A stretch of DNA of 42,629 bases from an uncultured bacterium (GTDB taxonomy: Bacteria > Planctomycetota > UBA8108 > UBA1146), in NCBI GenBank assembly GCA_937876125.1, contig CALEHF010000020.1, positions 1 through 42,629 of the forward strand. The letters run 5' to 3'. Below, piece by piece: positions 10,101 through 18,606 of the stretch. Position numbers and translations under genes: made by a program. The notes under the pieces were generated by a model that worked only from the letters and a program-made list of their open reading frames with translations, searched no databases and had not been told where the DNA came from. How positions within the stretch are numbered: the first letter of the stretch is position 1; the number at the start of each line of letters is the position of its first letter.

Positions 10101-13100
10101 AGCGAGCCGACCGCGACCGACAACTGCACCCTTGCGACGTTCTCTGCAAACGCGGTCTCCGGGACGAGTTTCCCGGTCGGAGTGACTCCGGTCACCTACA
10201 CCGCGACCGACGTGAACGGCAACTTTGCCACTTCGACCTTTGTCGTGTCGGTGATCGACAACGAAAACCCGACGATCGCGGGCCTCTCTGGAAACATCGT
10301 GACCTCGGTCGCGCCGGGGACCTGCGCCCAGATCGTGCTCTGGTCGAGCCCGATCGTGAACGACAACTGCGGGATCGCGAGCGTCAACTCGAGCCACGCC
10401 TCGGGGGCTTCTTTCCCGGTCGGCGTCACACCGGTGAACTACGTCGTGACCGACACCGCCGGAAACGTGACCACCGCGACCTTCCTCGTCACCGTCAACG
10501 ACAACGAAGCTCCGACGATCAGCGGAGTGCCCGCGGACATCTTCGTGTCGGCGAGCGCCGGGCTTTGCAACGCCGTTGTCGCATGGGTCCAACCGACCGC
10601 GAGCGACCTGTGCGGGATCGCCTCCCTCACATCGAACCACGCGAGCGGATCGAGTTTCCCGGTCGGCACCACCACGGTCACCTACACCGCTTCCGACGGA
10701 TCGAACGTCGCGATCGCCACCTTCTCGGTAACCGTGACCGACGATCAGGCACCGGTGATCAGCGGCCTGCCGGTGAATTTCACCGTCGCGTCGATCCCCG
10801 GAGGGTGTAGCGCAACCGTGAGTTGGGCTACCCCCGCCGCGAGCGACAACTGCGCACTCGCGAGCCTGACGTCAGACCTCGTCTCGGGCGCGACCTTCCC
10901 GGTGGGCTCGACCACCGTCACGTACACTGCGACCGACGTGGCCGGGAACTCTTCGACCGCGAGTTTCTCGTTCCTCGTCTCTGACGACCAGCTGCCGACG
11001 ATCAGCGCCGTCCCCGCCAACGTCACCGTGACGACGACCGGCGGGATCTGCACCGCTCTGGCGAGCTGGATCGCGCCGACTGCCGCCGACAACTGCGGCG
11101 TCGACACTCTGACCTCGACCGCATTGCCGGGAGATAGCTTCCCGGTCGGCGTGACGACCGTCACCTACACCGCAACCGACGCGGAAGGGAACGCGGCCAG
11201 CGCAAGCTTCACGATCACCGTGCTCGACGGCGACCCGCCGACCCTCACGAGCGTCCCGGTTGACGTCGTCGTCTCGAACGACGCCGGGGTTTGTGGCGCC
11301 CAGGTCACCTGGGCGCAGCCGATCGCGACGGATGCGTGTTCGACCGCGACCGCCGCGAGTGACATTCCGAGCGGCGCGACCTTCCCCATCGGCACCACGA
11401 CCGTCACCTACACCGCGACCGACACGTCGGGGAACACGGACACCGCGAGCTTCACCGTCACAGTGAACGACACTCAGGCTCCGACGATCACCGCGCTTCC
11501 TCTGCCGATCACAATCTCCGCCGAAGCGGGCACGTGCCAGGCGTTGGCCACCTGGACCGCCCCGAGCGGTGCCGACAACTGCGCGCTCGCCAGCCTGACT
11601 GCGGACCTCGCCTCGGGCTCGAGCTTCCCGGTCGGCGTCACCGCCGTCACTTACACCGCGACCGACGACGCGGGAAACTCGACTCTGGCGACCTTCACCG
11701 TGACGGTGACCGACAACGAGGCCCCGACCCTCGCTGCGGTCCCGAGTGCAATCACCGTCTTCACCGCCGGGGGACTCTGCACTCAGACTGCCACTTGGAT
11801 TCCGCCGACCCCGAGCGACAACTGTGGATCCGCCACGACCGGGAGCAACTTTGCCCCGGGTTCGAGCTTCCCGGTCGGGGTGAGCACCGTGACCTACACC
11901 GCCACCGACCCGGCGGGGAACTCGAGCTCCGCGAGCTTCACGGTGACAGTGATCGACGGGGACGCCCCCGTGATCGTCGGCACACCGGCGAACATCACCG
12001 CCCCGAACGGGCTCGGTCAGTGTGGCGCGACCGTCACCTGGGCCGCGGTGACCGCAACCGATAGCTGCGCGAGCGCGAGCGTCACCGCGGACTTCCCGAG
12101 CGGCTCGCTGTTCCCGGTGGGAACCACGCTCGTCACCTTGACCGCGACCGACGGAGTGAACTCCCAGACAACCACCTTTACCGTGACCGTCAACGACACC
12201 GAGGCCCCGGCGATCGCTTCGCTCCCCGCGCCGATCACCGCGTCCGCCGCGGCGGGACTGTGCGGAGCGAGCGTCCCGTGGACTCCGCCGACCGCGATCG
12301 ACAACTGTGTCCTCGCGAGCCTCACGTCAAGCCACGCGCCGGGAGCGTTCTTCCCGGTCGGCACGACCACTGTCACGTACACTGCGGCCGACAATGCCGG
12401 CAATTCCACCCCGGCGACTTTCGACATCACCGTCACCGACGACGAGGCGCCGACCTTCTCGACGGTCCCCGCTGACGTGACCGTCTTCACGACCGGCGGG
12501 CTGTGCACCGCAGCTGCCACCTGGACCACCCCGACCACGACCGACAACTGCACCGTCGACAGCTTGGTCGGGACGCACACCTCTGGCGCCTTGTTCCCCG
12601 TGGGAGTGACCTCGGTCACCTATACCGCGACCGACCTCGCTGGAAACTCGGTCGATGCGAGCTTCCTGGTCACCGTGGTCGACGGCGACGCCCCCGTGAT
12701 CGCGGGTACGCCGGCTGACGTCGTGATCTCGAACGACCCCGGGGCCTGCTCCGCGATCGCCACTTGGACCGAGCCGACCGCCACCGATTCGTGCGCGGTC
12801 GCGACCCTCTCGAGCGACTTCACGAGCGGAGCGACGTTCCCGGTCGGCACCACCACGGTGACCTACACCGCGACCGACGGCGGTAACTCCTCGACCGCGA
12901 CCTTCACGGTCACGATCCTCGACAACGAACTGCCGACCATACTCGGGCTGCCCGCTCCGTTGACCCTTTCGGCGCTCCCGGGCTCCTGCGCCGCTCCAGC
13001 AGTGTGGGTCGCTCCGAGCGCCGCGGACAACTGCGCGGTTCTCAGCCTCACCTCGAACTTCCCGTCGGGATCGAGCTTCCCGGTCGGAGTCACCGCGGTG

Positions 13101-16100
13101 ACCTACACCGCGACCGACACCGCTGGAAACCCGTTCTCCGCGAGCTTCGACGTCACTGTGACCGACAACGAGGACCCGGCGATCAGCGGAATGCCCACTG
13201 ACATCACTCAAGCCGCCGCCGCGGGTGTCGGCTCGGCGATCGTGACTTGGACCGCGCCGACCGCGGCCGACAATTGTGCGCTCGCGAGCCTCGTGTCGAG
13301 TCACGCCTCCGGTTCGAGCTTCCCGATCGGCGTCACCACGGTCACCTACACGGCGACCGACGACTCGGGCAACACTTCGTCCGCCAGTTTCACGGTCACC
13401 GTGTCCGACAACGAGTCCCCGGTGATCTCCGGTCTCCCCGGCAACCTCACCGTCTCCGCAGCGGCGGGCCTCTGCTCAGCGCTCGTCAACTGGACCGCGC
13501 CGACCGCGAGCGACAACGGAGCGTTGGTCAGCTTTACCTCGACTGCGGCCCCCGGCGATAGCTTCCCGGTCGGCTCGACGACGGTGACCTACTCGGCGAC
13601 CGACGACGCCGCGAACGTGACCACGGCGAGCTTTACGGTGACCGTCACCGACGACGAGCTGCCGGTCTTCCTGACGACGCCGGCAGCGATCACGCTCTCC
13701 GCCGCGCCAGGAACCTGCGCCAACTTGGTGAACTGGTCCCTGCCGACGGTGTCCGACAACTGTGGGATCGCATCTCTGACTTCGAATGCCCTTCCGGGTG
13801 CCAGCCTTCCGGTGGGCACGACAACCGTCACGTACACCGTGACCGACGTGAACGGCAACTCCGACACGACCTCGTTCGTCATCACTGTGACGGACGACGA
13901 GCTGCCGCTCATCACAGGGATCCCCGCGAACATCGTCGCCTCGACCGCCGGTGGGCTCTGTACCGCCGGAGCGAGCTGGGTCGCCCCGGCCGCGTTCGAC
14001 AACTGCGGCATCGCAACCCTGTCCGCGGACGCGACCTCGGGCGATGCCTTCTCGGTCGGCGTAAACACCGTCACGTTCACCGCGACCGACGTGAATGGCA
14101 ACGTGACCACCGGTAGCTTCACGGTGACAGTCGTCGACGGCGACGCTCCGGTGATCAGTGGAGTGCCGATCAACTTAACCACGACCGCGGACCTGGGCGT
14201 CTGTGGCGCCACCGTCACGTGGGCCGCCCCGACCGCGACCGACGCCTGCGGTGTCGCCAGCTTGTCGAGCAGCCACCCGAACGGCAGTGTCTTCCTCGTG
14301 GGGACGACTGTGGTGACGTTCACTGCGAGTGACGGTGCAAACTCGTCCAATGCCAGCTTCTCGGTCACCGTCACCGACAACGAAGACCCAACGATCAGCG
14401 GGCTCCCCGGCAACCTGGTAGTCCCGATCACGACCGGGCTCTGTTCGGCGACCGTCACTTGGACCGCGCCGATCGCCCTCGACAACTGCCAGATCGCAAG
14501 TTTCACCTCAGACAGCACCTCCGGCTCGAGCTTCCCGGTCGGCACCACACCGGTGATCTACGTCGCAACCGACACCGCGGGCAACTCGACCTCTGGGATC
14601 TTCAACGTGACCGTCGTCGACGATCAGCAGCCGTTGATCATTGGCAGCCCGATCGACATCTCACTGACCACCGCCGGCGGCCTGTGCACCGCGGTGGCCA
14701 CTTGGCCCGCCCCCTCGGCGACCGACAACTGCACGCTGGCCAGCCTGACCTCGAACTTCCCGCCGGGATCGAACTTCCCGGTCGGTGTGACGACGGTCAC
14801 GTACAGCGCCGTCGACCTCGCAGGAAACGTAGCCACGGCCGACTTCACGGTCACTGTGAATGACGGCGATGCTCCGGTGATCAGCAGTCTGCCCGCGAAC
14901 ATCTCGATTTCCGCCCTGGCGGGGACTTGTGCCGCGCCCGCGACGTGGGCGACGCCGGTTGCCGTCGACTCCTGTGGATCGGGAGCGCTCAGCGCGAGCC
15001 ACACCTCGGGCTCGAGCTTCCCGGTCGGCACGACCACGGTGACCTACACCGCGACCGACGGCTTGAACAACTCGACTGCGAGCTTCACCGTGACCGTGAC
15101 CGACGACGAGGACCCGGTGATCGTCGGCCTGCCCGCGACCCTCAGCGTGGCGGCCGCACTCGGCAGCTGCACCGCGAGCGTCACCTGGACCCCCCCGACC
15201 GTCACCGACAACTGTGGGACCGCGTCGCTGACCCCGAACATTCCGCCGGGAACGACGTTGCCCCTCGGCAACACACCGATCACATACATCGCGACCGACC
15301 CGGCAGGAAACACCGCGTTCGGAACCTTCATTGTGACGGTGACCGACGCGGAGCCGCCGACGATCGCGGGCGTGCCCACTGACATCACGGTCGCGGCCGC
15401 CGTCGGCACCTGCAGCCGGAACGTCAGTTGGGCCGCGCCGACCGCGACCGACCTGTGCGGCGGTGCCAACCTCAACGCGAGCATTCCCCCCGGGGCGAGC
15501 TTCCCGGCGGGTACGACCACGGTCGTCTACACCGCGACCGACACGGCGGGCAACTCGGCGCAGGCGTCGTTCACCGTCACGGTCGTCGACGAGAACCCGC
15601 CGACCCTGATCGGGGTGCCGGGCAACCAGGTCCTCACCGTCAACGCCGGCCTCTGTACTGCGACTGCGATCTGGTCCGACCCGGTTGCGATCGATCCCTG
15701 CGGAGGCGTGACCGTGACCAGCGACGCTCTGTCGGGAACCGCATTCCCGATCGGAACCACCGTGGTGACCTATACCGCGACGGACAGCTCGGGGAACTCG
15801 ACTCAGTCTTCGTTCGGGGTGACCGTCGTCGACAACACCGGCCCCTTGGCGACCGGAGTTCCGGCGAACATCTTCACGAGCGTTGCAGCGAGTTCCTGCG
15901 ACAACATCGTGACCTGGACAGAGCCGGTCTTCACTGACGGCTGCGGGATCGCTTCCTTGACCCAGTCGCACACACCCGGCCAACTCTTCACTCTGGGTAC
16001 GACGACGGTGATCTACACCGCGACCGACCCGAGCGGGAACCAGACCACCGTCTTCTTCGACGTGGTTGTCGCCGACACTCTTGGACCAGCCTTTGCAAAT

Positions 16101-18470
16101 GTTCCGGCCGACATCGTCGTCCCGAACGCGAGCGGGCTGTGCTCTGCGACCGTCAACTGGACCAACCCCACCGCCAGCGACCCGTGCGGAGTGGCGAGCG
16201 TCAGCTCGAACTTCTCCCCCGGCTCCGTGCTCGCAGCAGGGATCACGACGGTCACGTACACAGCGACAGACACCAACGGCAACGTCTCGACCGCCAGCTT
16301 CACGATCACGATCCAAGATCTGGTCCAGCCGGCACTGATCAATGTTCCGGCGGACTCGACGATTCCGTCGGCGGCTGGCTTCTGCGGGACGGTGCCGATC
16401 TGGATCGAGCCGCAGCCGGTCGACAACTGCGGAATTCTCTCGATCACCACTGACGTTCCGCTCGGAACCTTCTTCCCGCTGGGAACGACGATCATCACCT
16501 ACACCGCGACCGACCTGAACAACAACATGGTCTCGGCGAGCTTCTCGATCACCGTCGTGGATCAAGACGCGCCCGTCTTCGCCGGCGTCCCCGCCGATAG
16601 CACCCTGACCCTGGCGCTCGGATCGTGCTCGCAGGTCGTGACGTGGATCGAGCCGACCGCCGCGGATCCGTGTGGGCTCCAAAGCCTCACCAGCGACCTC
16701 GCACCGGGAGCGACTCTCGGCGCCGGGACGACCGTGGTGACCTACACCGCCACCGACGTGAACGGCAACATCTCGACCGCGAGCTTCTCGATCACGATCG
16801 TCGACCCCGAATCGCCGGCTCTCGCCGGTGTCTCGGGCGACATTTCCGCGTCCGCCGATCCGGGAGTTTGCGGCGCCGCGATCTCGTGGCCTTTGCCGAG
16901 CGCTTCCGACAACTGCGGCGCGGCGATCTTGACCAGCGACTTCGCACCCGGGGACACGTTCCCGATCGGGTCAACCTTGGTGACCTATACCGCGACCGAC
17001 GAGTCGGGGAACGAGACCAGCGCGAGCTTCACCGTCACTGTGATCGACGACGTGCTGCCGACCATCCCAAACCTCCCCGCTGAAGTCACCGTGACGACCT
17101 CGAACAACCAGTGTCAAGCGTTCGCGAGCTGGCCGACGCCTGTCCCCGTGGACAACTGCGGCGTCGCGAGTATCACCGGATCTCACACGTCACCGGCGAG
17201 CTTCCCCGTGGGAGCGACCGACGTCTCCTACTCCGTGACCGACGTGAACGGCAATTCGAACAACTTCACCTTTACCGTCACTGTGATCGATGACGATCCG
17301 CCGTCGATCTCGGGTCTCCCCGTGGTGCTCAACGTCCAGTCGGGCGCGGGATTGTGCGGCGCGCTGGTCACCTGGGCGACGCCGATCACCTCGGACAACT
17401 GCACGGTGGTCTCGCTCACGAGCACCCACCAGCCGGGCGACTTCTTCCCGATCGGAACGACCGTGGTGACATACACCGCGACCGACGCCTCGGGGAACAC
17501 CGGCAATCGCACGCTGACGATTTCGGTCGTCGACAACCAAGCCCCCGTGATCTCCGGCGCGCCGACCGACATTTCGGTGCCGAACGACCCCGGAAGCTGC
17601 TTCGCGGCGGTCAGCTGGACGCCGCCGACCGCGAGCGACAACTGCACCTTGATCAGCTTCACCTCGTCGCTCAGCCCGGGGAACCTGTTCCCGATCGGCA
17701 TCACTCCGGTCTCCTACGCCGCCGAGGACGAGAACGGCAACACGACCTTCGCGAGCTTCCTCGTGAGCGTGACCGACACGGAGCTCCCGTCCCTCACCAT
17801 CGGCGGGGACTTGAACGCGACACCGCTCCCCGGTGAGTGCACCGCGCAGGTGAGCGTGCCGCTCCCCGCCGCGAGCGACAACTGCAACTTGATCAGCGTG
17901 ACGAATGACTTCAATGACACTGGCGACGCGAGCGGCTCGTACCCGATCGGTACCACCGTGGTCACGTGGCTGGCGATCGATGAAAACGGCAACCTTGCCA
18001 TCGACAGCCAGACGATCAGCGTCGACATCCCGTCGGGGGCCGACTGTAACTCGAACGGGATCGCAGACGTCTGCGACATCGCCCTCGGCACCGCCAGCGA
18101 CTGCAACTCGAACGGGATCCCCGATTCCTGCGACATCGCAAGCGGCACCGAGATCGACGCGAACCAAAACGGCACGATCGACAGCTGCGAGGCGATCTTC
18201 GTCCGCGGCGACAACAACAACGACGGCAACATCAACATCGCGGACCCGATCTTCTTGCTGCAAACCTTGTTCACCAATGGTCCGGCCCCGAGCTGCCTCG
18301 ACGCAGGGGATTCGAACGACGACGGCTTCATCGACATTTCCGACGTGATCTTCGAGATCAGCTACATCTTCTCGGCCGGGGCGGCACCCGCCGCACCGTT
18401 CCCCACTTGCGGGCTCGACCCGACCGGCACCGACACGCTCGACTGCAACCAATACGACAACTGCCTGTAG
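4191..18470 (+). CDS. Giant secreted protein: FG-GAP propeller, 51 HYR domains, dockerin-like C-terminus
   Basis: The protein has 4759 residues. ATG 4191 is preceded by GGGAGGA (4178-4184) with a 6-base gap. A Sec signal peptide (hydrophobic residues 8-22, cleavage after AFA at about 23) is followed by three DCNGNGIPDECD-type motifs. Next is a seven-blade FG-GAP-like propeller (about 80-460; blades marked by phrases such as FGASVAISGDLLAIGAPG), then two more motifs. HYR domains start at residue 485, with 50 regular copies and a variant last copy (about 4529-4610). Three DCNSNGI-type motifs follow, then two EF-hand loops (DNNNDGNINIAD and DSNDDGFIDISD) and a Cys tail. HYR and FG-GAP modules are known in adhesion and matrix proteins, so a very long surface fibre or adhesin is the likely role; its ligand is unknown. 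It has a smaller paralogue immediately downstream. Confidence 0.93.
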   Translation: MVSLRATVIVILLGLAFCTSAFAQCAPTVDCNGNGVLDSCDLLFTSDDCNGNGIPDECDIASATEDDCNLNGIPDSCEPAPVDAPSPTGGFASASSVAIDGDFAVVGSTSGNTGAGTAHVFRRVGTIWVEDGPALIATDAASGDLFGASVAISGDLLAIGAPGADIGTDINSGAIYVFRRNVGGTWIAEDKFFYDTVGTDESGYELGTSVAARGDRILAGAPMTSIAGGATGRAEFYSFDGSVWSSDATAIAPSPVDGDHTGAAVDLGSDYAFIGIPGRTVTALVGAGEVHVYRLVTGTWTFTNVLSSGAPQAGAGFGSSVAGTNTTLAVGAPAQDASAGSVYTFERVGTLWAPSQTLTSPAGTPSERFGTAVGMSETLLVIGEGETAATTLGMAHVYLRGAVTWTFDSTHSEGVLGDQYGESVATDGIYAIVAAPGAPSTSVHWLATILDCNLNLIDDACDIAAGTVTDCNLNGIPDSCEGVTDTTNPVIAGLPANISVINDPGVCGASVSWTAPTASDDCQIDSFVTTHAPGTVFAVGSTSVVYIAVDTSGNLASESFLVTVTDTENPSWSGVPADITVNNGAGACSAAVSWTAPSVSDNCSIASFSSTHNPGTTFPVGTTLVTYSATDVNGNLGSVSFNVTVIDAEAPVIAGLVPVSVNSTGGTCDAVVTWTPPTTTDNCAIDTVTSDIASGSVFPVGVTTVTYTATDLAGNSSLATFDVTVVDTTLPTIIALPANITVNADALLCSATATWTAPTTTDDCGSATLSSSHAPGATFPVGVTTVTYTATDVAGNQATGTFDVTVNDLEIPTWTFVPATINAVADLGACGTNVTWTPPTPNDNCTVATTSSTQSPTDFFAVGTTTVIYTATDLSGNVGTATFDVIVTESELPVIAGVPADITVNSTIGLCGATATWIPPTATDNCAVLTLTGDATSGGLFPVGATTVTYTATDVNGNVATASFLVTVIDLTPPTLAGIPADITIPADAGLCTAVVTWTSPTGADDCVFAGLSSTHAPGSVFPIGATTVTYTASDAAGNETTGSFLVTVTDVVPPIISSVPADITVPNDAGVCGAIVSWAAPTATDLCGTTTVTADATSGGFFAAGVTLVTFTATDNSGNASTQSFTITVNDTEAPAIAGMPADISLSAAAGTCAQTATWTEPTATDNCAINTFGRTAPSGSSFPVGQTVVTYTATDLAGNLTSLSFTVTVTDDELPIISSVPGDIAISAVLGTCAATVSWIAPVASDNCSVASFTSNFAPGASLPVGDTTVTYTATDASGNLATASFLISVTDDELPTIASVPSPIIVNAAANLCAATVTWGAPIASDNCSVASLTPSVPSGSSFPVGTTTVVYTAIDASGNTATASFPVTVNDVTLPVIAGFPANIVITAEPGLCSAIVTWTAPTASDNCSITSFGADATSGASFPVGLTNVTYTAVDASGNSSVAILAIEVTDDELPTISGLPADIVITAAAGLCSAPVIWTEPTAADNCAIASLTTTATSGTSFPVGTATVTYTATDTAGNTASGSFNVTVTDDEAPVIAQMPTDITLSAPVGTCAQVATWTEPTATDNCALASLAPDVASGTSFPVGTTVVTYTATDVAGNSATETFLVTVTDDERPVIVGLPVDISVTAPIGTTSAIVTWTEPTATDNCTLASLTPNIPSGSSFSVGVTSVTYTAIDVAGNSITGTFTVSVTDNEAPEILGLPANIVVSADPGVCTVLVAWVEPTATDNSAITSFDSDIASGSVFTVGTTTVTYTAIDDNSNTTTASFTVTVNDLELPVISGAPADIALVAPAGTCAAIATWTAPTATDNCNLASLTPTAPSGSSFPVGVTSVTYAATDDSGNTLTQTFTVTVTDAEAPVLSAIPANINLSASLGTCAATATWATPIATDNCSIASLTSTATSGSSFPVGTTTITYTATDASGNIDLASFTVTVTDDQDPQIVSLPANISINADPGTCSTVVFWSEPTATDNCTLATFSANAVSGTSFPVGVTPVTYTATDVNGNFATSTFVVSVIDNENPTIAGLSGNIVTSVAPGTCAQIVLWSSPIVNDNCGIASVNSSHASGASFPVGVTPVNYVVTDTAGNVTTATFLVTVNDNEAPTISGVPADIFVSASAGLCNAVVAWVQPTASDLCGIASLTSNHASGSSFPVGTTTVTYTASDGSNVAIATFSVTVTDDQAPVISGLPVNFTVASIPGGCSATVSWATPAASDNCALASLTSDLVSGATFPVGSTTVTYTATDVAGNSSTASFSFLVSDDQLPTISAVPANVTVTTTGGICTALASWIAPTAADNCGVDTLTSTALPGDSFPVGVTTVTYTATDAEGNAASASFTITVLDGDPPTLTSVPVDVVVSNDAGVCGAQVTWAQPIATDACSTATAASDIPSGATFPIGTTTVTYTATDTSGNTDTASFTVTVNDTQAPTITALPLPITISAEAGTCQALATWTAPSGADNCALASLTADLASGSSFPVGVTAVTYTATDDAGNSTLATFTVTVTDNEAPTLAAVPSAITVFTAGGLCTQTATWIPPTPSDNCGSATTGSNFAPGSSFPVGVSTVTYTATDPAGNSSSASFTVTVIDGDAPVIVGTPANITAPNGLGQCGATVTWAAVTATDSCASASVTADFPSGSLFPVGTTLVTLTATDGVNSQTTTFTVTVNDTEAPAIASLPAPITASAAAGLCGASVPWTPPTAIDNCVLASLTSSHAPGAFFPVGTTTVTYTAADNAGNSTPATFDITVTDDEAPTFSTVPADVTVFTTGGLCTAAATWTTPTTTDNCTVDSLVGTHTSGALFPVGVTSVTYTATDLAGNSVDASFLVTVVDGDAPVIAGTPADVVISNDPGACSAIATWTEPTATDSCAVATLSSDFTSGATFPVGTTTVTYTATDGGNSSTATFTVTILDNELPTILGLPAPLTLSALPGSCAAPAVWVAPSAADNCAVLSLTSNFPSGSSFPVGVTAVTYTATDTAGNPFSASFDVTVTDNEDPAISGMPTDITQAAAAGVGSAIVTWTAPTAADNCALASLVSSHASGSSFPIGVTTVTYTATDDSGNTSSASFTVTVSDNESPVISGLPGNLTVSAAAGLCSALVNWTAPTASDNGALVSFTSTAAPGDSFPVGSTTVTYSATDDAANVTTASFTVTVTDDELPVFLTTPAAITLSAAPGTCANLVNWSLPTVSDNCGIASLTSNALPGASLPVGTTTVTYTVTDVNGNSDTTSFVITVTDDELPLITGIPANIVASTAGGLCTAGASWVAPAAFDNCGIATLSADATSGDAFSVGVNTVTFTATDVNGNVTTGSFTVTVVDGDAPVISGVPINLTTTADLGVCGATVTWAAPTATDACGVASLSSSHPNGSVFLVGTTVVTFTASDGANSSNASFSVTVTDNEDPTISGLPGNLVVPITTGLCSATVTWTAPIALDNCQIASFTSDSTSGSSFPVGTTPVIYVATDTAGNSTSGIFNVTVVDDQQPLIIGSPIDISLTTAGGLCTAVATWPAPSATDNCTLASLTSNFPPGSNFPVGVTTVTYSAVDLAGNVATADFTVTVNDGDAPVISSLPANISISALAGTCAAPATWATPVAVDSCGSGALSASHTSGSSFPVGTTTVTYTATDGLNNSTASFTVTVTDDEDPVIVGLPATLSVAAALGSCTASVTWTPPTVTDNCGTASLTPNIPPGTTLPLGNTPITYIATDPAGNTAFGTFIVTVTDAEPPTIAGVPTDITVAAAVGTCSRNVSWAAPTATDLCGGANLNASIPPGASFPAGTTTVVYTATDTAGNSAQASFTVTVVDENPPTLIGVPGNQVLTVNAGLCTATAIWSDPVAIDPCGGVTVTSDALSGTAFPIGTTVVTYTATDSSGNSTQSSFGVTVVDNTGPLATGVPANIFTSVAASSCDNIVTWTEPVFTDGCGIASLTQSHTPGQLFTLGTTTVIYTATDPSGNQTTVFFDVVVADTLGPAFANVPADIVVPNASGLCSATVNWTNPTASDPCGVASVSSNFSPGSVLAAGITTVTYTATDTNGNVSTASFTITIQDLVQPALINVPADSTIPSAAGFCGTVPIWIEPQPVDNCGILSITTDVPLGTFFPLGTTIITYTATDLNNNMVSASFSITVVDQDAPVFAGVPADSTLTLALGSCSQVVTWIEPTAADPCGLQSLTSDLAPGATLGAGTTVVTYTATDVNGNISTASFSITIVDPESPALAGVSGDISASADPGVCGAAISWPLPSASDNCGAAILTSDFAPGDTFPIGSTLVTYTATDESGNETSASFTVTVIDDVLPTIPNLPAEVTVTTSNNQCQAFASWPTPVPVDNCGVASITGSHTSPASFPVGATDVSYSVTDVNGNSNNFTFTVTVIDDDPPSISGLPVVLNVQSGAGLCGALVTWATPITSDNCTVVSLTSTHQPGDFFPIGTTVVTYTATDASGNTGNRTLTISVVDNQAPVISGAPTDISVPNDPGSCFAAVSWTPPTASDNCTLISFTSSLSPGNLFPIGITPVSYAAEDENGNTTFASFLVSVTDTELPSLTIGGDLNATPLPGECTAQVSVPLPAASDNCNLISVTNDFNDTGDASGSYPIGTTVVTWLAIDENGNLAIDSQTISVDIPSGADCNSNGIADVCDIALGTASDCNSNGIPDSCDIASGTEIDANQNGTIDSCEAIFVRGDNNNDGNINIADPIFLLQTLFTNGPAPSCLDAGDSNDDGFIDISDVIFEISYIFSAGAAPAAPFPTCGLDPTGTDTLDCNQYDNCL
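5643..18017 (+). repeat. Array of 51 HYR domains, 243-nt period
   Basis: Each unit starts with a D-x-E/D-x-P linker and contains GxC, then a Trp and (S/T)DNC, then FPVG, TYTATD..GN and a closing TVTV strand. Unit starts run from 5643 to 17775. I placed all 51; 44 steps are exactly 243 nt and six (units 3, 21, 27, 30, 36 and 39) are 240 nt, with no other length change. Forty-seven units have both conserved Cys. Units 15 and 32 lack the first, and units 16 and 33 lack the second. The final unit, shared in type with the last unit of the downstream paralogue, has a GDASGSYP-type insertion. Confidence 0.93.
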
Positions 18471-18477
18471 GGCGTCT

Positions 18478-18517
18478 CGCTCCTTCACTCCACTCGGGGA
18501 AAGTGAAGGAAGGAGCG
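18478..18517. other. Imperfect hairpin between the two HYR genes
   Basis: CGCTCC-TTCAC (18478-18488) can pair with GTGAA and GGAGCG (18503-18507 and 18512-18517), with a four-base bulge. No T run follows, so it is not a typical intrinsic terminator, and read-through into the next gene is possible. It begins 7 bases after the stop codon and may stabilise the 3' end of the giant mRNA. Confidence 0.4.
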
Positions 18518-18593
18518 GGGCTGACCCGGGCACTCAAGCGAGTGCGATGAGACCGCGCGGCCATACCGGTCGCGGTCCGGGCTCTATCGCCTC

Positions 18594-18600
18594 GGGAGGA
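18594..18600 (+). promoter_or_regulatory. Ribosome binding site that fixes the start of the second HYR gene
   Basis: GGGAGGA lies 6 bases before ATG 18607. The in-frame ATG at 18547 has no such site and would add a 20-residue charged extension in front of a good signal peptide, so 18607 is preferred. Confidence 0.8.
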
Positions 18601-18606
18601 ACACTC

